A DNA stretch of 64,000 nt from assembly GCA_963772595.1 (NCBI GenBank), contig CAVYXZ010000008.1, positions 1-64,000 on the forward strand. Direction: 5' to 3'. The stretch comes from CAVYXZ01 sp963772595. Its GTDB lineage: Bacteria; Chloroflexota; Anaerolineae; Aggregatilineales; Phototrophicaceae. The position numbers were made by a program, and so were the translations under genes. Within the stretch, counting starts at the first letter, position 1. Each line of letters begins with the position of its first letter. Shown here in pieces: positions 25,311-35,329 of this stretch. The notes beneath the pieces are model-generated. The model was given only the letters and a program-made list of their open reading frames with translations, searched no databases and was not told the DNA's origin.

Positions 25311-27560
25311 ATGACGATAACCCGACAGGACGTACTTGATTATCACCGGCAGGGACGCGCCGGAAAAATTGAAGTCCGTGCGACGAAACCGCTGGTAACC
25401 CAGCAGGATCTGTCGCTCGCCTATTCGCCCGGTGTGGCCGAAGCGGTGCTGGAAATCGACCGCGATCCCCTCACCGCCTATGAACTGACCGCCAAAGCTA
25501 ACCTGGTGGCGGTCGTCTCCAATGGCACGGCGATTCTGGGCCTGGGGAACCTGGGGCCGCTGCCCTCGAAAGCGGTCATGGAGGGCAAAGGCGTGCTGTT
25601 CAAACGCTTTGCCGACATCGACGTGTTCGATATCGAACTGGATGCGACCACGCCGGAGGAGGTCATCGCGGCGGTCAAGGCTATCGCGCCCAGCTTTGGC
25701 GGCATCAACCTGGAGGACATCAAAGCGCCGGAAGCCTTCGTCATCGAGACGACGCTCAAGGAAATGCTCGACATCCCGGTCTTCCACGACGACCAGCATG
25801 GGACGGCAATCGTCTCCAGCGCTGCGCTGCTCAACGCCTCAGAGATCGTGGGCAAGGATCTGGCGACGATGAAGGTCGTTATTTCCGGTGCCGGGTCGAG
25901 TGCCATTGCGACTGCAAATTTCTACATCCAGCTGGGTATCCGCCGTGAGAACATCATCATGCTGGATATTCACGGTGTCATCTATGAAGGCCGCACGGAA
26001 GGCATGAACGAGTGGATGGCCGCCTTCGCCCGGCCAACCGAGGCGCGCACGCTGGGCGAAGCGATTGTGGGCGCGGACGTCTTCCTGGGCCTCTCGGCAG
26101 GCGGGGTCCTCAAGCCGGAGATGATTACGAAGATGGCCGAGAACCCGATCATCATGGCGATGGCGAACCCGACCCCGGAGATTGAACCCGATGCAGCAAT
26201 GGCCGTCCGGCCTGATGCCATCGTCGGCACCGGGCGCAGCGATTATCCTAACCAGATCAACAACGTGCTGGGCTTCCCCTTCCTGTTCCGGGGCGCATTG
26301 GATGTCTATGCTACCCAGATCAACGAAGAGATGAAGATGGCGGCAGCAAAGGCGCTGGCGGCACTGGCGCGCGAGGACGTGCCCGACAGCGTGCTGACCG
26401 CTTACGGCCTGGATGCGCTCAAGTTCGGGCGCGAGTACCTTATCCCCAAACCGCTGGACCCGCGTGTACTGCTGTGGGTGGCTCCGGCGGTGGCGCGCGC
26501 AGCAATGGAGAGCGGAGTCGCCCGGCGTACCATCGACCTGGAAGAATACCGCATGGAGTTGATCCGGCGGCAGGGCCTGGGCCAGACGGTGCGCATCCAG
26601 ATCATGAACAAGGCACGGCGCGGCCCGGCCAAGCGAGTCGTCTACGGCGAGGGCGATCACCCCAAAGTGATCCGCGCAGCTTATCAGGTGCAAGAAGAAG
26701 GCATCGGCATGCCGGTGCTGCTGGGCGAGGTCAGCCAGATCCAGGAGACGATTCGTGACCTGGGCCTTCACTTCGAGCCGGAGATCATCACGCCGCACAT
26801 GGTCAACCGTGAAGAATACGTCGAGGCGCTGCTGGATCTGCGGCGGCGTAAAGGCATCACGCGGGCGCGGGCAGGCAGTATGGTGCGGGGCCGCACGATG
26901 CATGGCCTGATGATGGTCAAGATGGGCGATGCCGACTGCTTCATCAGCGGTCTGGCGCAGGAATACCCGGATGTGTTACGCCCGGCGCTGCAAGTCTTCG
27001 GCACGCGGCCCGGCGTCAGGATCGCCAGCGGTTGCTATATCATGGTGGTCGATAACCGTACTTACCTGTTTACGGATGCGACCGTTAACATCGACCCGGA
27101 TTCGGATACCCTGGCCGAGATCGCCATCCTGGCGGCGGATTTCGCCCGCACGCTGGATCTCGACCCGCGCGTGGCGATGCTCTCCTTCTCCAATTTCGGC
27201 AGCACGCCGCACGCACTGTCGTATAAGGTGCGCGATGCGGTCGCTATCGTCAGCGAGCGCCGCCCGGACATCGTCATCGACGGCGAAATGCAGGCCGATA
27301 CGGCGGTAGTAGCCGATATTATTGAGGAACGGTATCCTTTTAGCAGGGTGCGTGATGCCAATGTGCTGGTGTTCCCGGACCTGGATTCGGCCAATATTGC
27401 CTATAAACTGCTCAATCGCTTGACCAATGCCGAGGCTATCGGGCCGATTCTGCTGGGGCTGGGTGCGCCGGTTCATGTGCTGCAAGCGGGTGACGACGTG
27501 GACGATATTGTCGCCATGACCGCCGTCGCCGTGATGGATGCGCAGGCCCTGACGACTTGA
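25311..27560 (+). CDS. maeB: NADP-dependent malic enzyme with C-terminal phosphotransacetylase-like domain
   Basis: 749 residues, the usual length of the long MaeB class. The N-terminal malic domain has LAYSPGVAEAVLEI and VSNGTAILGLGNLGPLPSK. The NAD-binding part has VVISGAGSSAIATANFY and IMAMANPTPEIEPD. From about residue 430 a phosphate acetyl/butyryl-transferase-like domain follows (RVVYGEGDHPKVIRAAYQ, FPDLDSANIAYKLLNRL), which in characterised enzymes binds acetyl-CoA and controls activity. It oxidatively decarboxylates malate to pyruvate in the cytoplasm. ATG at 25311 has CAGGACAAG upstream. Confidence 0.93.
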   Translation: MTITRQDVLDYHRQGRAGKIEVRATKPLVTQQDLSLAYSPGVAEAVLEIDRDPLTAYELTAKANLVAVVSNGTAILGLGNLGPLPSKAVMEGKGVLFKRFADIDVFDIELDATTPEEVIAAVKAIAPSFGGINLEDIKAPEAFVIETTLKEMLDIPVFHDDQHGTAIVSSAALLNASEIVGKDLATMKVVISGAGSSAIATANFYIQLGIRRENIIMLDIHGVIYEGRTEGMNEWMAAFARPTEARTLGEAIVGADVFLGLSAGGVLKPEMITKMAENPIIMAMANPTPEIEPDAAMAVRPDAIVGTGRSDYPNQINNVLGFPFLFRGALDVYATQINEEMKMAAAKALAALAREDVPDSVLTAYGLDALKFGREYLIPKPLDPRVLLWVAPAVARAAMESGVARRTIDLEEYRMELIRRQGLGQTVRIQIMNKARRGPAKRVVYGEGDHPKVIRAAYQVQEEGIGMPVLLGEVSQIQETIRDLGLHFEPEIITPHMVNREEYVEALLDLRRRKGITRARAGSMVRGRTMHGLMMVKMGDADCFISGLAQEYPDVLRPALQVFGTRPGVRIASGCYIMVVDNRTYLFTDATVNIDPDSDTLAEIAILAADFARTLDLDPRVAMLSFSNFGSTPHALSYKVRDAVAIVSERRPDIVIDGEMQADTAVVADIIEERYPFSRVRDANVLVFPDLDSANIAYKLLNRLTNAEAIGPILLGLGAPVHVLQAGDDVDDIVAMTAVAVMDAQALTT

Positions 27561-27562
27561 GA

Positions 27563-27763
27563 TTACTGCTCGTGCTGGGGGCTGCGTTTCTGCCAGCGGC
27601 GGTAAAGGTCCGCCTGGAGTGCATAGGCCATGCTCTGGTCTTGCGGGTGGGCGCGCATGATGTGCAGGTACAGCCCCTTTTCGTCCTGATGCAGCTTGGC
27701 GCAGACCGGGCAGAGGTGTATGTTTTCCAGAGTAGCGATGTGGTCTTCCAGCTTATCTTTCAT
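27563..27763 (-). CDS. 66-residue C2H2 zinc-finger protein
   Basis: HLCPVCAKLHQDEKGLYLHI followed by MRAHPQD gives Cys-x2-Cys-x12-His-x4-His, the spacing of a C2H2 finger. The rest is short and charged. The gene converges on maeB with only two bases between the stop codons. No family name is recognised. Such single-finger proteins in bacteria (for example Ros/MucR) bind DNA, but this one lacks the Ros flanks. Function unknown. Confidence 0.55.
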   Translation of the reverse strand: MKDKLEDHIATLENIHLCPVCAKLHQDEKGLYLHIMRAHPQDQSMAYALQADLYRRWQKRSPQHEQ

Positions 27764-27938
27764 AGGGCTGCGGCCTTCTGTAATGTTCCGTAACTGTCCA
27801 TATCGTACTCTGAAAATCTGTCAGAAGCTTAAAGGCGAGCTATTTCTTAACAGGTTTTTCACTGGTATAAAAATGGTATGAATCTACAAACTTTTCTTCA
27901 GAAATGAGGCGCACGAGCAAACACTCAAAGGCAAGATT

Positions 27939-29150
27939 ATGGTGAATATCGACTTTCTGAACACGCTGCCGCCCCAACTGCGCAGCACCATCGTTCGCGT
28001 GCTGCTGGCCTGTCTGGCGCTGCTGTTGATCTGGCTGCTGCGGCGCGGCCTCACCCGTGTGCTGCTGCTGCCCTTCCGCCGCTGGGTCAACACCACCACG
28101 ACGCAGTATGACGATTGGCTGCTCAAGGTGCTGGAAGGCCCCATTCGTCTGGTCATCTTTGCCCTGGGGATCACCATCGCCGCCGAGATCATCAGCATCG
28201 ATACCGGTACCTCGGCCTTCGTCAGCCACCTGTCGCGCACCTTCGTGATCCTTGCCGTGATTATGGCCTTCTACAGCGCGACCGATGTCATCATCCGGTC
28301 ATCCCCTCGCCTGGAGAGTATCACCGGCCTGAAGCTCAATGAGCAGTTGCTTCCCTTCATGCGCTCTGCGCTCAAGTTCATCATCATTGCGCTGGGGTTG
28401 GTCATCATCCTTCAGGAGTGGAATTACGACGTCAACGGGCTGGTCGCCGGCCTGGGATTAGGTGGTCTGGCCTTCTCGCTGGCGGCTCAGGATACCGTCG
28501 CCAACCTCTTTGCCTTTACCACTATCGTGACCGACCGGCCACTGGCCGTGGGCGAATATATCGTCACGCCTCAGGTTGAGGGCACCGTCGAAAGCGTCGG
28601 CTCGCGCAATGTGCGCATACGCCGCCTGGATCAAGCCTATGTGACCATTCCCAACTCCATGATTACCTCCGGGCCGATTGTCAACTGGTCGCGTCTGGCG
28701 CGGCGGCAGTTGAACTTTACGCTGGGCGTGACCTATCAGGCCAGCAGCGACCAGATGCGCGAGCTGCTGGAGCGCATTCGCAATATGCTGGCCGCGCGCG
28801 AAAAAGTGGACGCCGATACGGTCGTCGTCTATTTCACCGATTTCGGCGACAGCGCGCTCAACGTTCTCGTCCGCTGCTACGTTTGGGAGGCGGATTGGGG
28901 CGCGTTCCAGGCCGAGAAGGAGCTGATTAATCTGGTTATCATGGACATTGTGGCCGACGTGGGCCTGAGCATCGCCTTCCCCAGCCGCTCCGTGTACATT
29001 GAGCGTGTGCCCGGTGATGCGCCTCCGCGGCCAGTCGCTGAAGCACACGAGGATGCGCCGGAGGACGACCACGACGACAGTAATGATGATGCTCAGGGTG
29101 GCGGCGATGACGGCATGGACGTGGACATTAGCAAAGCACCCGACGCATGA
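27939..29150 (+). CDS. MscS-family mechanosensitive channel
   Basis: 403 residues. Four hydrophobic segments lead into the pore helix and beta domain: GLVAGLGLGGLAFSLAAQDT (TM3 glycine/alanine pattern), TTIVTDRPLAVGEYI and SVGSRNVRIRRLDQAYVTIPNS are family hallmarks. The C-terminus ends in an acidic His/Asp-rich tail of about 50 residues. It releases solutes during osmotic downshock. AAAGGCAAG precedes ATG 27939. Confidence 0.88.
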   Translation: MVNIDFLNTLPPQLRSTIVRVLLACLALLLIWLLRRGLTRVLLLPFRRWVNTTTTQYDDWLLKVLEGPIRLVIFALGITIAAEIISIDTGTSAFVSHLSRTFVILAVIMAFYSATDVIIRSSPRLESITGLKLNEQLLPFMRSALKFIIIALGLVIILQEWNYDVNGLVAGLGLGGLAFSLAAQDTVANLFAFTTIVTDRPLAVGEYIVTPQVEGTVESVGSRNVRIRRLDQAYVTIPNSMITSGPIVNWSRLARRQLNFTLGVTYQASSDQMRELLERIRNMLAAREKVDADTVVVYFTDFGDSALNVLVRCYVWEADWGAFQAEKELINLVIMDIVADVGLSIAFPSRSVYIERVPGDAPPRPVAEAHEDAPEDDHDDSNDDAQGGGDDGMDVDISKAPDA

Positions 29151-29202
29151 GCCAGGTGTGAATCCAGGCACTGCTCGCCAGATATTAAGCGCCGGGCTGC
29201 CG

Positions 29203-29208
29203 TATAAT
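29203..29208 (+). promoter_or_regulatory. -10 box before the SH3-glycosidase gene
   Basis: TATAAT 24 bases before ATG 29232; the -35 region is weak. It supports 29232 as the true start of the frameshifted gene that follows. Confidence 0.4.
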
Positions 29209-29231
29209 AGGCTTAAACGGAGCGTGTTATT

Positions 29232-30791
29232 ATGAGCGAGAGTGCAGGGCTGCGCTGGCCGACCGGGGGGAGCAGCGCATTTCAAAGCCTTTTGATCCCA
29301 CGACTGGCAGCTTAAAAATATATGCCCCGGCAGGCGTTTCCATTCATGCGGTGACGACCGGTATCGTCTCGCTGGTGGCCGGCGACTGGCTGCAAATTAC
29401 CTCCGATCAATACATTGTCGATTACATCGGTTTGCAGAACATTCGCGTTTCGCAGGGGATGGGCGTCGCCGCAGGGGATGTGATCGCGGAGGCTGGCCCG
29501 CCCGAATCAATTATGCTGAAGCTCTACCAGATGGTGGATCCGACGCCGCAGTTGATGGCGGCCCGCGCTACCGACGAGATGGCCGGAGTTGAGGGCAGCA
29601 GGCGGCTGCGGCTGATCTCCACGGTCGATGGCCTGCGTGTGCGTGAAACGCCGGTGGATGGCAAGCCGGTCGGCACGTTGAAGACCAACGAAGAAGTGGA
29701 GTCGCTGGAAACACCAGAGGAGACGCTCGCCAGGCTGGGCGTCGAAGGCCAGTGGCTGCGGATTCGCCGCGCGGATGGGACCGAGGCTTACGCAGCAGCC
29801 TGGTTTCTAGTGCAGGTGCCGGACAGCCGGGCGACCCAGCCTTCGCAGCCCATCGTAGACAGTCTGCTGGGTATGAACCTGGATATGAATCATCCGCAGG
29901 GCCGCCCGACTCCGGCGGATTTGCAAGGCGTGGGCTGGCTGCGCGTTAAGTTCAATGTGTCGTATAACCCGGAGAACGGCAGTCACGGCAACCGCGACAT
30001 TGAGGCGGCCTACCAGCGCTATCTGCCTTTTATCCGGGACTATGCTCAGGCCGGAATGCGCGTGCTGATGGTCTTCACCCACCAGTTATACGGCGAGGGC
30101 GCGGGCTTCGATTGGACGCAGATGGACAGCGGGCGCTGGCGGCAGTTGAGCGCTACCTATGCCGATTTCGCCCGGCAGGTGGCCCAGCGCTTCAGCGGCT
30201 CTGGGCTGGTCCACGCCTACCAGATCTGGAACGAGCAGGACACCAGGCCAGAAAACGCCCGCGCGGCGGTGCCCATCCCGGCGGCGGATTACGCGCATCT
30301 GCTCAGCGAGACGATCCAGGCGATCCGGCAGGTGGATGCCGAGACACCGATCATCACCGGCGGTCACACGTCCGGCCCGACCGATGGCGTGGCCTATGCC
30401 CGCGAAACCCTGGCCCACATGCCGGATGACCTGCGGCCTGATGGCATCGCCTTTCATCCCTACGGACGCGGCGTGAAGGGCCAGCGCTTCAGCAATTTTG
30501 GCGATCTGGGCGAGGCGATTGCGCAGTACGAGGCCGTCCTGCCCGGCCAGCCGGTCTGGATCACCGAATGGGGCGTGCAGGATCATCAGGGCCGCGCAGA
30601 TGTGATCGGCGACGTGCTGGATTACGCGACCGGTTTCATGCGCATCGCGCGCGAGGACTACGCCGGTCAAGGTGGCGGCGGCGATGTGGTACGCCTGGGC
30701 CGATGGCATGGATAACGGTTTCGGTCTGGTCGATTTCAACGGCCAGCCCAAAGCGCATCTCTATGACCAGTGGCGGCAGTTGGGGAAGTAG
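29232..30791 (+). pseudogene. SH3-domain glycoside-hydrolase-like protein, two frameshifts
   Basis: ATG 29232 begins MSESAGLRWPTGG; a shift in the G6 run near 29265-29270 leads to EQRISKPFDPTTGSLKIYAP, which continues into the long open frame (29351-30715). An SH3b domain (VDGLRVRETPVDGKPVGTL, about residues 95-165) precedes a (beta/alpha)8 domain of clan A type: AYQIWNEQDTRPEN holds the acid/base Glu and VWITEWGVQD the nucleophile Glu. A second shift near 30675 restores AWADGMDNGFGLVDFNGQP and stop at 30791. Hydrolysis of a cell-wall or extracellular polysaccharide is likely; no signal peptide is seen. Confidence 0.7.
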
Positions 30792-31003
30792 CGGGTCAGC
30801 AATTCAGCTGGATAGCTGTTTAGCCCGTTGGCCGTTTGGGGACGTAAGCCATCTTAAATCTGCGCGAGCAATCAAAATCTTGCGCTGACTTGCTGAGATG
30901 CTAATGGGCTGATTGGCATTCACTTGATCGACCGTGAAAATCGTTACGATGCCTCGTGGTGAGGCAAGCGACCCCGGCTCCTGTTTGCTGAATTGTTAAT
31001 CCG

Positions 31004-31894
31004 CTATTTCCGCATCTTGGGGTCGAGCGAATCGCGCAGGCCATCGCCCAGGAAGTTGAAGCCGATCACCGTCAGCATGATCGCCAGACCGGGGAAAATG
31101 CCCATCCAGGCCGACTGACGGAAGAAGTCGCGGCCCTCCGAGAGCATCCGGCCCCAGCTTGGATCGGGCGGCTGAGTCCCCAGGCCGAAGAAGCTCAGCG
31201 CCGCCTCAGCCAGGATGGCGAAGGACAGGCTCAGCGAGATCTCCACGATGATGGGCGCGAGAATATTAGGGAAGATGTGATTGGCGAGGATCTCGGTATC
31301 GCGCGCGCCCAGGGCACGGGCGACGGTGACGAATTCGTCGTTCTTGACCGCCAGCACTGAACTGCGCGCGATGCGAGCGAAGATGGGCACGTAGACGATG
31401 CCGATAGCGATCATCGCGTTGAGCACCCCCTTACCCAGGATCGCCATAATCGCCAGAGCCAGCAGAATCGTCGGGAAGGCGAAGAGCACGTCCATCAGAC
31501 GCATAATGGTCTCGTCCAGCAGGCGCGTGCCGTAACCCGCCAGCATCCCCAGGATGGTCCCCAGCGGCGCGGCGATCCCGACGGCGGCGATGCCCACCAG
31601 CAGCGAGACGCGCGAACCGTAGATGATGCGGCTGAGCGTGTCGCGGCCAAAATCGTCGGTGCCCAGCGGATGTTGCAGAGTGGGCGGCGAGAAGACGGTC
31701 GTGAAGTACATGTAGTTCGGTTCGTGCGGCGTCAGGCTGGGGCCAAAGATGGCCGTGAGGATCAGCACGCCGATGAGAATCGCGCCGATCATGCCGACGC
31801 GGTGACGCAGGAAGCGGTAGAACGTATCGCCCCACAGGCCGCGCGCCGGGGGCAGGCTGTCTTCGTCCAGGCTGACGACTGCCAGGTCTGTCAT
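31004..31894 (-). CDS. ABC transporter permease, DppC/OppC type
   Basis: 296 residues. An N-terminal cytoplasmic segment and helix (MIGAILIGVLILTAIFGPSL) precede the OppC-type domain with HPLGTDDFGRDTLSRIIYG and the EAA loop region EFVTVARALGARDTEILANH. It ends in GDGLRDSLDPKMRK, typical of the family. It is the inner-membrane partner of the DppB-like gene 2 bp upstream. Imports peptides, nickel or related small molecules; no ATPase genes follow, so these must be elsewhere. Confidence 0.9.
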   Translation of the reverse strand: MTDLAVVSLDEDSLPPARGLWGDTFYRFLRHRVGMIGAILIGVLILTAIFGPSLTPHEPNYMYFTTVFSPPTLQHPLGTDDFGRDTLSRIIYGSRVSLLVGIAAVGIAAPLGTILGMLAGYGTRLLDETIMRLMDVLFAFPTILLALAIMAILGKGVLNAMIAIGIVYVPIFARIARSSVLAVKNDEFVTVARALGARDTEILANHIFPNILAPIIVEISLSLSFAILAEAALSFFGLGTQPPDPSWGRMLSEGRDFFRQSAWMGIFPGLAIMLTVIGFNFLGDGLRDSLDPKMRK

Positions 31895-31896
31895 CG

Positions 31897-32847
31897 CTAG
31901 CCCCTCCTGCCGATACGCGGGTCGAGAAAGAAGTAAGTCAGATCCACGCTCAGGTTAATCAGCGTGACGATCAGCGCCATGACGAAGACCGCGCCTTGCA
32001 GCAGCGTGTAATCGCGGTCCAGCACGGCGTCCAGCGCCAGACGCCCCAGGCCGGGCAGGTTGAAGACGATCTCGATGACCACGACGGCGCTGAGCAGCGC
32101 GGTCACTTGCAGGCCGATGACCGTCACGATGGTAATCATGGCGTTGCGCAGGGCATGGCGGGAGATGACGACCTGTTCGCGCAGGCCCTTCGCGCGGGCG
32201 GTGATGATGTAATTCTGGCCGAGCACCTCCAGCATGGCGCTGCGGATAAAGCGCGTCTGGATCGAGGCGCTGATGAGTCCGGCAGTCAGGGCAGGCAGGA
32301 TCATGTGCGCCAGCCAGCCGTTGAAATCGAGGTCAATGCGGACGTAGCCGCTGGGCGGCAGCATATCCCAGGTTTCGGAGAACAGCAGTACCAGTAGAAT
32401 CGCCATCCAGAAATCTGGCACGGCAATGCCGATCTGGCTGATGATCGAGGCGACGAGATCGACCGGACTGTTGGGGCGCATGGCCGAGATGATCCCCAGC
32501 GGAAAGGCGATCACCATGCCGATGACAATCGCCAGCGCGGCAAGCTGGAGAGTTGCCGGCAGCCGCTGTGCGATCTGCTTCGAGACGGACTGGCCGGTGA
32601 GCAGGCTGGTGCCGAAGTCGCCCTGCGCCGCTGAGCCGAGCCAGTCGAGATACTGCTCGACCACCGGGCGGTTGAGGCCCATCGTTTCGCGGCGCTGCGC
32701 TACCCGGTCTGGTGTGGCCTGGACGCCGAGCGAGATCTCCGCCGGGTCGCCTGGAATGAGTTGGATAATCAGGAAGACCACCAGCGTCACGCCGAGGACG
32801 ACCAGCAGGGCCAGCGCCAACCGCTGTAACAGATAGGTGAAGTTCAC
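31897..32847 (-). CDS. ABC transporter permease, DppB/OppB type
   Basis: 316 residues. LLQRLALALLVVLGVTLVVF is the first helix, QLIPGDPAEISLGVQATPD the family's conserved periplasmic start, and YIITARAKGLREQVVISRHA the EAA loop that docks the ATPase. Pairs with the DppC-like protein. 107 bp separate it from the binding-protein gene; a palindromic repeat lies in that gap. Confidence 0.9.
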   Translation of the reverse strand: MNFTYLLQRLALALLVVLGVTLVVFLIIQLIPGDPAEISLGVQATPDRVAQRRETMGLNRPVVEQYLDWLGSAAQGDFGTSLLTGQSVSKQIAQRLPATLQLAALAIVIGMVIAFPLGIISAMRPNSPVDLVASIISQIGIAVPDFWMAILLVLLFSETWDMLPPSGYVRIDLDFNGWLAHMILPALTAGLISASIQTRFIRSAMLEVLGQNYIITARAKGLREQVVISRHALRNAMITIVTVIGLQVTALLSAVVVIEIVFNLPGLGRLALDAVLDRDYTLLQGAVFVMALIVTLINLSVDLTYFFLDPRIGRRG

Positions 32848-32908
32848 CGCGAGAACCTCGCAATCACGTCGTTACCCACACTTTGTTTCTCGCATTCTGG
32901 CGTGTGCA

Positions 32909-32934
32909 GGGGAGAGTTTCAAACCCTCCCCTAC
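32909..32934. repeat. Palindromic repeat, GTAGGGGAGGGT family
   Basis: GGGGAGAGTTTCAAACCCTC followed by CCCTAC, an imperfect inverted repeat closely matching the one at 52355-52383. It lies between the binding-protein and permease genes and could form a hairpin in their transcript. Confidence 0.55.
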
Positions 32935-32954
32935 GACAAAATGATGTGTTGAAC

Positions 32955-34478
32955 TTATTGATCCAGCCAGACGGTCCAGAAGTTGTTGGCTGAATCGGGG
33001 CGAACGGTGTAGCCCTTGACGTAGGGTGCCCAGGCTTTCACCTCAGATTTAGCGTACATGTAGATGTAGGGTGCGTCATCGACCAGGATCTTATTGGCCT
33101 GCTGGTAGATGGCGTAGCGCGCGTCAAAGTCGCCGACCTGGCTGCCCTGTTCGACCAGTGCGTCGAAATCCGGGTTGCTGTAGCCGGTGAAGTTGAGGCC
33201 CTCGCCGGTGTGATGCTGGAGGTAGAAGTAATCCGCCGCATCCGTCAGGCCCAGCCAGCTCCACATGATGGCGTCGAAGTCGCCGGAGCTTTCTTTGTCG
33301 ATGATGACCCCGGCTTCTTCTGGCTGGATGTCCATCGTGATGTTGAGGTCGGCCAACTGCTGCTGGATGACCTGAGCAGCACGCTGCGTTTCCTCGAAGC
33401 CGATGACGGTGTTCATCGTGAAGCTGAAGCCGTCGCCGTAGCCCGCGCCATCGAGCAGTTCTTTGGCTTTGTCCACGTTGCGCGGTGAATAGGGGGCATA
33501 GGGGAAGTACCAGGGCGAGCCGCTGGCTGTCGGGCCGTCAATCGGCTCGCAGATGCCGAAGTAGGCGAAGTCGCAAATCTGCTGGCGGTCGATGGCGTAG
33601 GCGATGGCCTGGCGCACGTCACGGTTATTGAAGGGTTCTTTGTTCAGGTTCAGGCCGAAATAGTCGTAGGACAGGCGCGGCGAGGTTTCAACCACGACAT
33701 CCGGGTCATCCTGAAGCTGCTGCAAGTCCTGCGGCGAAATGGTGATGATGAAATCGACCTCACCGCCGGTCAGGGCCAGTTCGCGGGCGGCATCGTCTTC
33801 ATAGGGGACGATCTCAACAGCGTCCAGGTAGGGATAACCCTCCTGCCAGTAATTCTCATTCTTGGTCAGCAGCACGCGCGTCGTGCCTTCGACTTCGCTG
33901 ATGACGAATGGCCCGGTCCCAATCGGCACATCAATGCCGCCGTCGTCGTTCAGGCTTTCCGGGGCCATGATGGCGGTGGATTTGTTCGCGGCCAGGGCCA
34001 GCGGCAGGGTGGCGTTGGGGGCGGTCGTCGTGATGTTTACCGTATAGTCGTCCACCGCCGTGATGGTCGTATCGGTGCCGATGCGCCAGGACGAACCTGA
34101 GGCGATGTCCGGGTCGATCAGCCGGTTGAGCGACCAGACCACGTCGTCAGCGGTCATCTCGCGGCCATTGCTGAACATCACGCCCTGATGCAGATGGAAA
34201 GTCCAGGTCAGGCCGTCGTCAGATTGTTCCCAGGAATCGGCCAGCCAGGGGATGGAGTTCATATCGTTATCAAAGAAGGTCAGTGTTTCCAGAACGTTAT
34301 TGAGAATCTGGAAGGTGGCTTCTGAACTGGCAACGTGCGGGTCCAGGCTTTCCCAGCCGGACTGCCAGGCCGCCCGGAGCGTGCCGCCCGTTTTGGGCGT
34401 CGCGTCCTGAGCCAGGCCCAGGCTGGTCATCGAGGCCAGCAGCACTATAAACAGTACAGCGATTAATCGTTGTTTCAT
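32955..34478 (-). CDS. ABC transporter substrate-binding protein, family 5 (peptide/nickel type)
   Basis: 507 residues. A signal peptide (LIAVLFIVLLASMTSLGLAQ) without a lipobox Cys is followed by the SBP_bac_5 fold: GGTLRAAWQSGWESLDPHVA, WEQSDDGLTWTFHLHQGVMF, DDVVWSLNRLIDPD, NKEPFNNRDVRQAIAYAIDR. It captures the solute outside and delivers it to the DppBC-like permeases encoded next. The IclR gene upstream may regulate it. Confidence 0.9.
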   Translation of the reverse strand: MKQRLIAVLFIVLLASMTSLGLAQDATPKTGGTLRAAWQSGWESLDPHVASSEATFQILNNVLETLTFFDNDMNSIPWLADSWEQSDDGLTWTFHLHQGVMFSNGREMTADDVVWSLNRLIDPDIASGSSWRIGTDTTITAVDDYTVNITTTAPNATLPLALAANKSTAIMAPESLNDDGGIDVPIGTGPFVISEVEGTTRVLLTKNENYWQEGYPYLDAVEIVPYEDDAARELALTGGEVDFIITISPQDLQQLQDDPDVVVETSPRLSYDYFGLNLNKEPFNNRDVRQAIAYAIDRQQICDFAYFGICEPIDGPTASGSPWYFPYAPYSPRNVDKAKELLDGAGYGDGFSFTMNTVIGFEETQRAAQVIQQQLADLNITMDIQPEEAGVIIDKESSGDFDAIMWSWLGLTDAADYFYLQHHTGEGLNFTGYSNPDFDALVEQGSQVGDFDARYAIYQQANKILVDDAPYIYMYAKSEVKAWAPYVKGYTVRPDSANNFWTVWLDQ

Positions 34479-34559
34479 CGAGTCGCCCTCCTCAGGCTAA
34501 ATATGAAGATGTGAAACGAGTATCCGTATAACGAACAGAATGTGGTTGTGCCCCGTTGA

Positions 34560-35309
34560 CTAACTGAACGCCTCGTAGATCATGTGCGCCTCGTGGCGCA
34601 GCAGGTCCAGATAACGCCGGAGTGTTGTATCGGCCATACGCGAGGCTGGCCCTTCAATACTCAGCGCGGCGATGACCGTGCTGTGTCCATCGCGGATCGG
34701 CACGGCGATGGCGCGCGCACCGACGTCAATTTCACCGTCTGAGACGGCATAGCCCTGCTGGCGGACCCGCCGCAGCTCGGCCACCAGCGCCTCCGGGGTC
34801 GTGATGGTGGTCTCCGTCAGCCCCGGCAGCGGCTCCTCCAGCACCTCGTCCCACTGAGTCTCGTCCATAAACGCCAGCAGCAGCTTGGATGAGGCCCCGG
34901 CATAGAGCGGCTGGGTGCGGCCTTTCTCAATCGTCACGCGCAGCGCCTGTTGGCCCTCGATGCTCTCGATGCAGATCACCTGCCGGTTATAGACCCGCAT
35001 CAGCGAAACCGATTCGCCGACTTCCTCCGCCAGCCGCTTCATGCTCGGCAGGGCGATCAGGCGGATGTCGCGGTTGCTGTTGAGCGCCGCCCGGCTGAGC
35101 GCGATAAACGTGAGGCCGAGACGATAATGCGCCGTTCCCACTTTTTCGAGGAAGCCCTTGTCGCACAGGATGCGCACGTAACGATAGACGCTGCTCTTCG
35201 GCATATCCAGAAGCTGACTGATTTCCTCAATCGACAGCTTGAGACGGGCTTCGTTAAAAAGCAGCAGCACATCCAGCACTTTATCTATCGTAGTGACAGG
35301 CTTCTCCAT
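34560..35309 (-). CDS. IclR-family transcriptional regulator
   Basis: 249 residues. Helix-turn-helix SIEEISQLLDMPKSSVYRYV at the N-terminus; the C-terminal effector domain contains LPSMKRLAEEVGESVSL and PLYAGASSKLLLAF, and ends in a helical stretch. ATG at 35309 is chosen because GAGGGGA precedes it. It is transcribed toward the transporter genes and a palindrome lies upstream of its own start, so autoregulation and control of the transporter are plausible. Confidence 0.88.
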   Translation of the reverse strand: MEKPVTTIDKVLDVLLLFNEARLKLSIEEISQLLDMPKSSVYRYVRILCDKGFLEKVGTAHYRLGLTFIALSRAALNSNRDIRLIALPSMKRLAEEVGESVSLMRVYNRQVICIESIEGQQALRVTIEKGRTQPLYAGASSKLLLAFMDETQWDEVLEEPLPGLTETTITTPEALVAELRRVRQQGYAVSDGEIDVGARAIAVPIRDGHSTVIAALSIEGPASRMADTTLRRYLDLLRHEAHMIYEAFS

Positions 35310-35329
35310 TCCCCTCTGAACCAATAAAG

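Noticed and set aside
25839..26903. 354-residue open frame antisense to maeB
   Set aside because: Shadow of the MaeB coding sequence; composition is typical of antisense GC-rich frames and no motif is present.
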